A stretch of 64,000 nt of DNA, from the NCBI RefSeq assembly GCF_029962835.1, contig NC_080574.1, forward strand, positions 28,666,001 through 28,730,000, read 5' to 3'. This DNA comes from Magnolia sinica. Taxonomy: Eukaryota > Streptophyta > Magnoliopsida > Magnoliales > Magnoliaceae. The translations under genes and the position numbers were made by a program. Positions 1 through 11,700 of this stretch are shown here, in pieces (position 1 is the first letter of the stretch; each line of letters starts with the position of its first letter). Under the pieces are notes generated by a model. The model ran no database searches and was not told the DNA's origin. It worked only from the letters and a program-made list of their open reading frames with translations.

Positions 1-220
1 GTGGGCCATAGCAAAGATAAATGCAAATCAAGGGAGGAAACTGTTTTCATTTTTAATGGCCCATAAAAGTTTTAGATCAAAGTAAAACTTGGGCATGGGG
101 GGTTTCACGAGGTGGTGCTTCACATGAACGGTTCAGATTTTGGATCCACACCACGTATGATGGGTTCTCAAAAAAGTTCATATGTTGGACGTCCGAACTG
201 GTTCACAGGTGAGCGTTTCC

Positions 221-776
221 GTGTGTGTGTGTATGGAAAATGTTCTACGCGGTCAAGCTCATGGGAACTTTCCATGAGGTCAAGATGTGTAGGCCCCACT
301 GTGATGTATGTCGAACATCAATACCGTGCATTTGATGAGTCCCCTTTAAATTATGTGATGTCCCAAAAATCAGCTGTATATGGAACTCAGGTGGGCTATA
401 CCATCTAAAATCATATGAAGACATGCCTAAAACATATAAAGGCACTTGGTGGGGCCCACCTGAAATTTAGATGCATCTGAAACTTGGTCTGACCCCTCAT
501 CCAAGTGGGACAAAAGTAATGGATGGGCTGGATTTGTGAACCATATCTCAGTGGGCCCAACAAATGATAATGAATGTTTTAATGGAGCAAAACCCCTCTC
601 AACTTTTGTATGTGGTGTGGCCCACAAAACTCATGGATTGACTTGATTTTTAAGCCCTAAGCCTACCATGGAATGGTGCATCTGACTGATGGGGTAGATG
701 TTCAACACGCATCACGCTGGGGCCCACACAACTCGACTTCATGGGAAGTTCCCATGAGCTCGAATGCATAGAACCT

Positions 777-834
<58 letters not shown>

Positions 835-835
835 G
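221..835. mobile_element. MITE-like element with long terminal inverted repeats
   Basis: The left arm (about 231-345) and the right arm (about 655-790) are imperfect inverted repeats. Both contain 'TCATGGGAACTT', a 'GGGCCCCA' or 'AGGCCCCA' block and a 'GTGATG' block. The complementarity runs out into the microsatellites at each edge: GT on the left at 221-233, AT on the right at 781-832. No open reading frame belongs to it, so it is non-autonomous. Its superfamily is uncertain because no clean target duplication is visible. It lies upstream of the demethylase gene. Confidence 0.6.
781..832. repeat. (AT)n microsatellite
   Basis: An uninterrupted AT dinucleotide run of about 52 bp at the right edge of the inverted-repeat element. 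Confidence 0.95.
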
Positions 836-1849
836 TAAACAAATTACACCTAAAAAGAATTTTGAGTGTAACTGGTTTATATTTATTCAGTTTGACATTT
901 AAGTGGTAATAAATAGATCGTGTATTTGGCTAGATTGTAAAGTGTTTAGATAGATTGTGTATTTGGCTAGATTATAAAGTGTTTATAACTAATAAAGTAG
1001 GTATTCATATATGAGAGTTTGAGCAGTGGACTTTCCAAAATCTACAAAATTCACATAAGAGTTATTTTATTTTTTTAGAGCGCTAAAAGGACATTAAAGT
1101 ATGGTATCTTTCACTTAGCCTTTGCTAGCTTCTTAATACACCCCCACGTCAGTTCACACTTCACTGGTAGCCACCCCCACTAGGGAATCAATATCAAAAC
1201 CTCAGTGTTAAAACTAGGCATATTTCACTGGGTCTACCACTTGAGCGATGGATCAGGCTGTCACCCAAACTGCTTTTGTAATAAAATTACTCACCCAGTT
1301 TGCTTTTGTAATCAAATTACTTGTAATCCTTTTACAACTCAAGGACTTTACAAGTATCCAAATGACCATTAAGAAAAATATGACCCAAAACTTCCATGGG
1401 TCATGAGAAGGGAAAAATGCAAAACCATGTATGTTAGTGTGGTGGGGCCCACCTGAGTCTAGAATAGGCTGATTTTCTGTATATCTTGTTGTCATGGTGG
1501 GCGCACTTGGATGAATGGTTTGGATGGCATATGAAGAACATGGGGTGCCCCAGGAAAATTTCTACAGTGGGTGTCTCATTTATTCTATGTTGTGTTATGA
1601 GTTAGATTAGCTTCCTAGGTGCCATTATATCACCGTTCAATTCATAAAAATTGGATGAAAGGAAAACACAAATATTAGTTTGATCAAAGACTTTCGTAGG
1701 CTTATAAAAGTTTTTAGTGGTGGGTGTTCAATTCCTATTGTGTTCATATAGTACGGTCCACTTAAGCTTTTGGTCTCTTTCATTTTTTGTCTCATGCTCT
1801 AAAATGAGAGCCGGCAAGACGGAGGGATAACAACAATACAATAATAAAT
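836..1849. other. Non-coding upstream DNA, no gene seen
   Basis: AT-rich sequence. A short repeated phrase, 'TAGATTGTGTATTTGGCTAGATT', occurs twice around 915-985. A 'GGTGGGGCCCACCTGAGTC' fragment near 1440 resembles the MITE family of this region. The ORFs here are short and unrelated to known proteins. Confidence 0.5.
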
Positions 1850-3125
1850 CATTTTATAGAGCTATAAAGCCCATGATAAAACTTATTATATATCCATGTC
1901 GTCCATTTGTTTTGCTAGATCATCTTAGGACACCAGCCAAAAATATGAAAAGATCCAAAGATGAAGTGGGCCACACCAGCAAATATAAGCTTGAGACAAA
2001 ACTTTTGTAGCCCAAAGTAGGCCTTAATGGTGAGAGTTCATTCATCATTGTTTCTCGTAGTGTGGTACATTTGAGCCTTGGAGCTACTTCATTTTTGAGT
2101 TCATGCCCTAAAATGAGCTGGCTAAATAGATGAATGACTTGGATATAAAACATACGCATTAAGGTAGGCCTTAAAATACCCAGCACATGATCACGGTTAT
2201 GACCGAGTGCCCTGGATGAGGCGGGTAAGAGATTAAGTGAGGTTATGACCGAGTGCCATCTTAATGTGTGTGTTGTGTTCATCCATTTATACAGGATAAT
2301 TTAGAGGACAGTCCAAACAAAAACAAAGGAAGAATCAAATCTTAAGCGTACCACACTACAAGGAAACAAAGATGATTGAACGGCCACCATTAAATCTTTC
2401 TTAAGCCCACTGTAATGTTTAATATTTGCCATCCAACCTCTTAATAAGGTCACAAAAACATGAATGAAGGTCAAACACAAATAGTATCTTGATATAAAAC
2501 TTATGTGACTCCGTGAATTCTTTAATGGTGGGAATTCAAGTGGCCCACCAGAGGCTTGGATCTTCATCGTTTTTGGGACAATGCCCTAAAATGATCTAAA
2601 AAATCGGATGGACATGCCAGATGCAGACATACATAGAGGTAAGCTGACAATTAGGGCCATTTCGGGTAAAGAAGCGCCATCGATTGACGGAAACGGGGAT
2701 TTCCTGAGAAGAGGTGGGGCCAGCGTGATGTTTGTGAGAAATTCGCCCTTCCAATTTTTTGAGCTCATTTTAAGATTGAGATCAAAAGTGAATAGGATCC
2801 AACACTCAAGTGGGCCGCACTAAATGAAAAGGTGGGCAGGGCAGGGCAGGGCAAGGTAGGGAAATTCCTACCTTCGAAACCTACTTAAGGTCAAAAGCGA
2901 TGTTTAAATGTCATCCATACCATTCATCACGTGATTCCTTGGATGAACTGAAAACATAAATATTATCGTGATTCAAAACTTATGTGGCCCCACAAATATT
3001 TAAAATGTGTACATTCAATCCTTACGGCGCACCTGACTACTGGATTTGGATCATTTTTGTCATCATGTCCTAAAATTATCTTACAAAACGGATGAATGAA
3101 GTGGATTTATCACAAACATAATGGT
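1850..3125. mobile_element. Cluster of degenerate MITE remnants
   Basis: Several decayed copies of one repeat family lie end to end. Recurrent diagnostic phrases are 'catgccctaaaatgagct' (about 2100), 'aatgccctaaaatgatct' (about 2580) and 'catgtcctaaaattatct' (about 3065). Each is followed by 'ggatgaatg' or 'ggatggac' and preceded by a 'gtggcccac' or 'gcgcacctga' block. The same order of phrases is seen in the better preserved copies at 25960-26388 and 51301-51712. No coding capacity is visible. Boundaries are approximate. Confidence 0.55.
2833..2852 (+). repeat. (GGGCA)n run, potential G-quadruplex
   Basis: Four GGG tracts are separated by 2-nt CA loops on the + strand, the arrangement of a compact parallel G-quadruplex. 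It lies within upstream repeats, about 2.1 kb before the demethylase ATG. Confidence 0.6.
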
Positions 3126-3734
3126 AAGCCCAACTACGTCCCCAACATAAGAACTTACTGGAAAGCCTTTCCAAGTAATATGCCTCAGGCAGTGGCTGCC
3201 TGACCCGGTGTTAGCATATGTAGCCATGAAGTACTCGGACAGTGAATAACGCATGGGTCACGGATTACGCAGTTAAGTGATTACCACGCTTAAATATTTT
3301 CAGCATTCATCTTTTTTCTTGGATCATTTTAGTGCATGAACTCAGAATTAAAGCATATCTAAATTGTAAGTGGATCAAACTACATGAAAGAGTGGGATTT
3401 AAACACTCAAACGTTGAAAACATTTTGGGCACAGAAGTTCTAGATGAAAATGGTATTTTTGTTTTCCCTTCATTTAAGTCTACCTAAGCTTATGAGCAGG
3501 TTATATGACAAATAAACACCACCACAGGCCTTAGGAACATTTCAATAGTAGACATCATTGTCGCCCTGTTATGCAAGGTACGATATACTTGAGTTTTGGA
3601 TATGCCTTAATTTTGGGCTTATTACTTAAAATGAGTTTGAAAAATAGATGTATCACCTAGAGAAAACACATACCTTATCATAGTTAGGTGGTGCCGGGTT
3701 CATCATATAATCTGCCTCGCTCTGACTCAAACTA

Positions 3735-4690
3735 AACATATTAAACTCACTAAATTAGATTGGTTGAATAATTTTAACCTCAAACATCGAATATTTTCAT
3801 TTTTAACCGTCCAATAAAAGTCCACTGAGTCATGTCTGATAATCAAATAAGTGTGATTTTTATCTCATGATGCATCTAACAAACTGGCCCGTAGTTTGGA
3901 CAGTTTGATTTTACTTAATGACACATGCAGTTTTTTTAGTGCATGCGTATCATACGTCGTATTATACCAGAGTAGTCAAAAATTTTCTCTTCCTGTACAT
4001 GCCCGTGGAGACCTTGGTTCCGGGATCCAAACCGTTTTCGTGATTTCCCCATCTCTGGCGGGCCCGGCAACCGAAAGTCTTCCGAACGGGAATATCTCTA
4101 CCTGCTAATTGGCGTCCACGTTCAACACATAAGGTCATAGACGGCTAGGATCTTCCAATCTGAACAATGTTCGGTGAATGGGCCTTCCACGGCGGAGCGC
4201 ATCTGATCCTTGGTTTGAATCACAAAACCATGGGCTGCCCGAGCACGCCGCTGGGACGCGACGCTCATTACAACTCGCTTCCCCAGGGAGTGCTACTTAA
4301 TACTCCGCCAGACCATTACGCTCGATATGCAGTCACTTGGTACACGTCGCATACACTAACTCAAGTTAAACCGACTAAAATCCGTAACTCATCGTTTCGA
4401 CAATCCTAAAATCAGATTGGTTCAACAATCCTAACCCTTGATTCGTGGACAGTTTTTCGTGGAAGTATGAGCACTGGATAACTTTCATTTTCACCGTCCA
4501 TTAAAGGTCCATCAATCGAACAGCCAAACGATTATATAAGCATAAATTTAGGTTAAGATACATCTAAGCTGTGACCCACAATTTTTATAGTTTTATTTTG
4601 TTTAATTATCAGGCCACGTATGCAATTTCTCCGTGCCTGCGTATCATCTACCATACTCCACCAGATTATCAAAAGTATCTCACCTTGCCC
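3735..4690. repeat. Ancient direct duplication (3735-4000 and 4370-4690)
   Basis: Two blocks share the same order of phrases: 'agattggtt', 'accgtccaat/accgtccatt', 'aaagtccactgag/aaaggtccatcaat', 'gatgcatcta/gatacatcta', 'atgcagttttt/atgcaatttct' and 'tgcgtatcat'. They are diverged by many substitutions and small indels. The spacing suggests either a tandem duplication of upstream DNA or two copies of one dispersed repeat. The second copy ends close to the likely core promoter of the demethylase gene. Confidence 0.6.
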
Positions 4691-4701
4691 GAATCCACGG
4701 C

Positions 4702-4709
4702 TATTTAAG
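4702..4709 (+). promoter_or_regulatory. Possible TATA element of the demethylase gene
   Basis: TATTTAAG lies about 230 bp before the ATG at 4934. Downstream sequence is GC-richer with C-rich tracts, as in plant 5' UTRs. This is inferred from position and motif only. Confidence 0.4.
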
Positions 4710-4777
4710 GAGGCTCCATCCGGTTCGATCCAATCCACTCGCACAAAGAAAATAGAAAGCCGTGTCTTTGGCGGGAC

Positions 4778-4904
4778 GAGCGATTTTTTCAAAACCGCCC
4801 TTGCGGGAAAAACCTGGTTTTCACATCCCCAAAACCCGCGAGCGATTTTTTTTTCTACACCGTCCTTGCAGATAATAGCCTGATTTTCCTATCCCGAAAA
4901 CCCG
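4778..4904 (+). repeat. 62-bp tandem duplication in the 5' UTR
   Basis: Two units begin at 4778 and 4840. Each starts GAGCGATTTTTT and ends in AAAACCCG, with a central CC(G/T)TCCTTGC-like or CCGCCCTTGC block. The duplication sits immediately before exon 1 and probably lies in the transcribed leader. Confidence 0.75.
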
Positions 4905-4933
4905 GGTTTCCGATTACGAACCCGGTTTCCATC

Positions 4934-5767
4934 ATGGAAGAAGGATCTGACGGCCACCAACCGCCTTCCGAAGATCTCTGCTGCTCTCACGGCGACGGAA
5001 GAGATGGGCAATGCAAGAACGAAGAGATCGATGAGCAGAATCTCTGTCAGGATAATTGCCTGACAGAGGTTACATCCACACAGGAGAAAAAGAAAACTAG
5101 GGCTAAGGTGGGGAAAGGAACGAAATCTACGTCTAGGGTTTCGAGTGCTCAGTCGACGGCAGGGCCGAAGCGCGGGCGGAGGAAGAAGGTGGGAAACGCG
5201 AGCTCGAGGAAACGAAGCCAGGAAGAAAGTGAGGAAGAGGAAGAGGTCTTGCCGCAGAAAAGCTGGCGAGGGGAGGTGGAGAGTGCGGGAGATGAGAGTA
5301 CTTTGAGGAGACGAAACCGGAAAAAATGCGAGGAGGAAGAGATCTTGCCACAGAAGAAGCGGCGAGTAGAGGTGGAAAAGATGGAGAAAGAGATCTCGAT
5401 GATGGAAAGGGAGGCGGAGACGGTGAAGGTGAAGGTGGAAGAGGAAGGAGGTTCTGCAGATAGGGTTTTGAGTGCAAAAGAGGAAAACGTCTTGCCGCAG
5501 AAGAACTGGCAAGGGGAGGTGGAGAGAGCGGGAGATGGGAGTTCTTCGAGGAGACGAAACCGGAAAAAATGCATGGAGGAAGAGATCTTACCCCAGAAGC
5601 GGCAAGGAGAGGTGGATCAGATAGAGAAAGAGATCTCGATGAGGGAAATGAAGGTGGAGAAGGTGGAAGAGGAAGGAGGTTCTACGGATAGGGTTTTGAG
5701 TGCAAAAGAGGAAGGACAATCTAGTGGTAGGACTAAAGCGTGGCATTCAAGGCCGAAGGATGAGGAG
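4934..5767 (+). CDS. JMJ25: Demethylase exon 1: charged N-terminus with tandem repeat
   Basis: The first 278 residues, starting at the first ATG after the leader. They are rich in Glu, Lys and Arg, with nuclear-localisation-like clusters ([16 protein letters not shown] twice). An 81-codon unit beginning 'VLPQK.W.GEVE' occurs at 5246-5488 and again, slightly shortened, from 5489 to about 5710, so this exon grew by tandem duplication. It ends at a codon boundary with donor GT at 5768. Reading through gives six more residues and a stop, so a retained intron would truncate the protein here. Confidence 0.85.
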
Positions 5768-8700
5768 GTAGTTGGTCTCTTTTACTGATTTCTCCTCATG
5801 CATTTTATTTCAATTTTTATTTTTATTTTTATTTTGGAGGTTTTAATGTCTGGGTTGGTTTTAGGGTTTTCCGATGATGGGAAAAGGTGGAAAATTAAGC
5901 AACATGTGCCATCAGTGTCAAAGGAATGATAAAGGAAGGGTTGTTCGGTGCATAAAGTGTAGAACTAAAAGATTTTGTGTGCCATGCATCGAGCGATGGT
6001 TTGTCCCCCTTCAACAAAACTACCTTTTTCTTAACTGGTTTTTCTATTTGATCACTTGATTGTGGAATGCTATTGTTTTGTTTTGGTTGTTATTGGTTAA
6101 TGCATACATTTTGCATATGCTCGTTGCCGATTTAGCTTGATTACAGAGTTCCTCTTTATGCATCTTTTGATAATTATCTACTTTCGTATTTGAAAGTTTT
6201 TGACTTGTTCGTTACTCTTGTATCTGTTCTTGTGATATCTGTATTGAGCTTGTGTAGGGCCCTCTCATTATCTTATCCATTCTGAAGTTTAATAAATGGC
6301 TATAATAAGTTTGATTATTCAAAGTTGGTCTGTGACTTTTGTGATTCTATTTGAATTTTGTAGCTCTTTCGTCTTTGTCCTTGTTTTTAAATAATTTTGC
6401 CGTGGATTTAATATGATGCACTTAATCTCGGAGGCAAATTGTGGTGAATATTATTGGAATCTGTACTGGCCTGGTATAGATGTAGACATGAAAACTTGAC
6501 TGTCTCATCCGACATGTGTGTGAGAAAATGATCCTAATGTGATGGAATTTTGTTTGCTTCTGTTCCTGGCCAGTGGCGCTCAAATAAGCTTATGAAAAGG
6601 GAATTTTGTTAACACATGTACAACAATTTTCATCTAATATTTGGTATTGTATCGTGTCAATGTGGGTAATCCAAGTTTATACTGGTTGTTATGTTTAGTC
6701 ATTATCTGATCACTCTTTCTGCTGAACATTTGGTAAATAACCATCGAGATGCTGCTTATTAGAATGGGAAATTAGGAGATTGATTTGTGAGTCTATAATC
6801 TAGTTGGAACTTTTATGAAGCAAGTCATCAGGGGTGAGAGTGGACCAAGCTGGGTCCATGTTGTGTTGGATTTGGACTGAACTTGGAAGCCCACATCTTA
6901 GCATGAATTTTCAGGTCTGATTATGATGCCTGGGTTTGAGTTTGTCTAATGATCTGACATGACAGTCCGGCTTGGCCCAGTTATGGGGTGGGCGCTTGTA
7001 TTGTGGACTCTCTTGGACTTTGGCCTGGATTATTGACAAGTGGGTTTGTTCTGGATCTAGGCCCAGATATTCATGTTATTAACTGTGCTTGGATGAGCCT
7101 CAGTCTAGCGTAGCCTGCCTATTTGCGGCATAGAAGTCACTAGAAGCTGAGCATGGTGGATTTTTGGTTGAAGTTTCTAATTGAATTTATGTTGCAACTT
7201 CCTAATAGAAAGAATTTCTATTGCACATCTAGTTAATGCTCCTTTTGGCGTTAGTGGATCTTGGAGGGAAATCGGTTTAAGTGCTTGAAGAAATAGGTCC
7301 AGGGCGGAGCAATATATGGCATTGAAGAGCAGACAAAGTGGTTCTTTCGGAGTTAAATCCTACAGAATGTTGAAGCAGGGTCGTAGAGAACTCCTGATGA
7401 ATACTGTATTTATGTGGCATTTCCTAGGACCACCAAAAGTGGTTGTGTTTGGATGGTTAGCAGCAAAAGAAAGAAATTCTTACGGCCGACAAACTCCGGA
7501 AAACGAACTTGATTATTGCAAATTTATGCCTATTATGTATGAAAGCAGATGAATCAGCTAATCATATCCTTATCCACTGCGACTTTGGTATAGGAATTTA
7601 GAAGAAGGTTTCAATCTTTTCGGAGCATCATGGCTTATGCTAGATTCGGTGACTACCCTCCTAGATTGGAGAGGGACAATGCAAGGAAAGAGGTTGTTTG
7701 TTCTATGGAAGCTCTCGGGTTTAGCAACGTTGTGGGTGCTATGGAAAGAATTCACTAATAGGAAATCTAACAATAAGACAGAAAGCACTGAGTTGGTTTT
7801 CCTTAAATCAGGGGAATGCCATGTCATGGTCTAATGGGGTTTCCCTTTTCAAGGGATGTAAAATGGAAGATATGCAGGAATATCTTCTAAGGGGAAAATC
7901 TCTATTGTAAGGTCTGCTGTGGGAATCTTCTCTCACTTTTCGTATTTTGTTGTATGCTTTTGATTATTAAATTTTGTCCACTGTAATTAAAAAAACTTAT
8001 GGAAGATTTCTGGCCCTTTAACCATCAAGTATTGCTTAGGAATATGGGAGATTAGGGAATGGCTTCTATGATGAAAGTCACTTTCGGAAGATCACAATCT
8101 CCTACCCATGGTTACAATCTTAAAAATGCATGTGATATAACAGATAGCAATTACAAGGGCCAAGATAAGATAATCACTGCCCAGCAAAATATATAAAGAA
8201 TTTGATACATCCTGGCCACACATCAACATCAAATGGATCATAGATGAGCCCACATTCTGTCCCTTCAAAAGTTTCAGATTCTATTCCAACTGTACAAATT
8301 AAAGATCTGGACAAATATTTAAGATCCAAACTCTCCAGATTGATTATCAGGACCATCTGACTCCAGATTGAATGTTTGGAACACATCAATGGTCCATATT
8401 GTTCTGCTGTGGGATCTGAATTGGATCCATGGTCTGATCACATACTTGGACTAATGGTTTGATTGTCCCTTTGGTCCATAGATGGATCCACTCTGGTTGG
8501 CAGTCAATCTGATGGTGCGGATGGGCCCACGAGTTTAGTTGGCAGTTAATTTGACTTTTTCCTTCATTTCAATCATTAAGGACCATTTCGGCAAATACTG
8601 GAAGAAGGGGTCATTGCTTTTTTTTTTTTTCTTTTCTTTTTTCTGTTTTCTTTTTGTTGTATTTATATGTAAGCACTATTCCACCAAATCATGCTTGATT

Positions 8701-11700
8701 TGTGTTCGATTGCAGCCTATTTGGTCAACTTTTAGTAGTTCAAGCTGACAATGCTTGACAAGCATCATTCTCACAAAAGAATGGGCCTGTAACATTGCCA
8801 AATACATGTCCAGAACTAAGAAAGAAAGCATATTTGAGATTCTCACCAAGTTTGGAATTTTACCAATGATTTTGAGGTCTTTTTTCTGCCAAAGGAAAAA
8901 AATATGCTGTTGCAGGGCTGTTTCAGCCAATATGGCCATTGTATTGACCAGCAAATTGGATAATACTATTATGTAATGACTTAGATGGATCCCCACAGTT
9001 GCAGCATGCTTTTGCTTCCAGTTGGATGAAGATTTTGCGTATGAGTGAGAGTATCCTAATAGAATTTAGATAGGAAGTTGATGCTGGACATGAAATTTAA
9101 ACATGTTATGCAAGATCTCAGGCTTAGATCATACTAATTCAGAAACAATCACATAATAATTCCACATCCCACATAAAAGCTCAAACATTCAAGCAAGGGG
9201 AATTTGTGCGGGTCCAGGCCTATACAGGCTAGGATTGGATTAGTAAAATTATGGACCAAACGATACTCAAAGGGAAATAGAAATCATCCACACATGCACA
9301 ACAATTAATTCCTAATTCAAGGGATGCACCAATTTCAATTCAAGGAACCCTAGGGTGAGAAAAGGGGCAAGTAAATTAAGGATAATGCAATCTAGGGTTA
9401 GGATTTATAAAAATAGGTATAAAAAGGGAAAAACAAGAAGAAAACTTGAACCAAAGACAACTCCTGCGTGCGGACTGCGGCGTGAGCATAACGTACGTGC
9501 GATGGGGGCCCGAATCCCTAAACAACTTCCTTGACCCTAGTTTGGGCTATGGCTCATATATATAACAATCCACCTGATAAATGGTCAAGTCATTTACCTG
9601 CTTGCATGTATTTGATGGGACCACGTGAAGTGTGTCGGGGGCCTTCCAACCCTCCAAGGCTCGTGACGATCCGACGTGCGGTCGGGGCATGGTGCTCCGT
9701 CGAAGTTTTAGTCCTCATGCAAGGCCAGATTCTAGAGCTGGTTGTAGGAAAGAGAACGGTTGCAAAAATAGACGGATTTGAAGCAAGGATGATTGTAGAA
9801 TGTGAGAGATATGGATGAAAAAAGATGGGGGCGGATTGAGATAGATGTGGCTTTGCACCACAGTAATTAGCCATTCGAAAAGGGACGGCTTCGCACCCGC
9901 TTTGAATTTTTCCACAACTTAGAAACTCAAAGAGTAGAAAAAAACATGCAGGAATTTTTATTCAACGTTAATGAATTAAAAAAACTGCAAGGGGTGCCTA
10001 TTTATAGGAAAACCCTATACCCCAAAACTCGTGCTATGTGCGCAACCTATTACTTGGCGATGAAGTAAATCAAAATAAAAACTAACTAAAGAAATCTAAA
10101 GTATTCATGATATTCTAAATAACCTAAATAATCAAAACCTAAAATATGAATTTAATCCGATTAGTGGGCAATGATCAAGAGATCCCATGATGGGCTTTAC
10201 TTGACTATCGGGCCCACTCTTTTGAACCAAAACTCTGTCTTCTAATTAGGGGGCCCTCCTTGTACGTCGTCATCGAGCCAGATCGACGGTGTGACTCTCC
10301 TTTTCCTTGTGTACGTGTGTAGGAGGGGCGGTGTGTGCGCGCGTGATGTCCTCATCAAATCTCCCAGATTGCGAAGATTTTGCCACTGGTGAAATAAAAC
10401 TCCTGAATCGCTTCACGATGTCAGGATCAAGTCTCTAAAGCTCCTTAGTGAGTCATGTGCTGTCTGAAGCTGAGTGTGACTTCCATTTAACCAGGTAGTT
10501 CTGAAACTCGCCGTCTGATGTTGAAACTATCTGATAGTCCATGACATCCTCTATTTCCTCTCTGTGTGTGTGAAGGTTAGGTATGGGAGGTAGAGGCTGG
10601 GAAGAAAGGTTAGGAAGAGTAGGTATGAGAGGTAGAAGCTGGGAAAATGGGTCGGGACGGGTAGGTATGAGACGTATAGGCTGACAAAATATGTCAGGAG
10701 GGGGGGTATGGGACGTAGAGGTTGAGAAAATGGGTCAGGAGGGGGCCACGGATCAAGGGAAAGGTCTAGAGAATCAGGATGGTTAAGCGAAAGGCTGGAC
10801 AATGTATCAATGGCTCTTTAAAATGCAACTAGATTCTCCACATTGAATGTGGAACTAATTCCCATGGACGGTGGGAGATTTGCTATATACGCATTGAGAC
10901 CGTTTTGCTTTATAATTTTGAATGGTCCAGTGCTATGCGCGTGTAATTTTCGAATGGTTCCCTAAGGGTGCCGCTCTGGCCTGATGCGGATCTTCACAGA
11001 GTCCCTTACATTGAATTCCTTAAAACATTTATGTTGGTCTGCAGAAAACTTGTAATGCTCATTATTAGTTGTGATCTTCTACTTGAATTCTTGATGCCAT
11101 GAATGAATGTGATGCTCAAAAGACTTTGTAGGCTCTGACGGCCTATGAGACAGTGACATGGGGACAAGATCAATAGGTTTCCCAAGTTTATAACCAGTAA
11201 CGACTTTATAAGGACTGAGACCTGTGGACCTATCGACAAAATATTAAATGCAAACTCAGCTGTAGATATTATGGTGTCCCATGTTCTGGTGTGCTCTATA
11301 TCCCCTCCTAGGGGGAGACTCATCCGGTAGATCATCAGGAAAGACACCACGGAACTCATCCACTACTGGAATGGCCTCAGTGGGTAACTCTACACTAGCC
11401 TGTGGTGCACCCTCTCTAGCCACAAGGCTGTGCATGTTGTACAACTCAAAATAGTGGTCTTGATGTTCCTCATTGGGGGGGGGGGTGTACGGGTTCATGC
11501 CCATGACTGATTCCTTGGCCAACTCCATTCATTGGTCTATTCTCCTAGCTACCTGCCTGAGATTGGACATTTACCCCGATGGTGAGGTTTGTCCCGACGG
11601 AGGCCTTTAGTTGAGTAATGCGCACATTAAATTGATCAAAGCGTTGGTCTATATGTTGTTCCCAGCGCTTACCTAAAGACTCGATCTGATGAGACAATTT

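Noticed and set aside
4889..5574. Three overlapping minus-strand ORFs of 114-207 codons
   Set aside because: They are Leu/Phe/Ser/Pro-rich shadows of the Glu/Lys/Arg-rich exon 1 on the + strand.
10551..10802. Pro/Leu-rich 83-codon ORF
   Set aside because: It is the translation of the four-unit minisatellite at the end of the gypsy coding relic.
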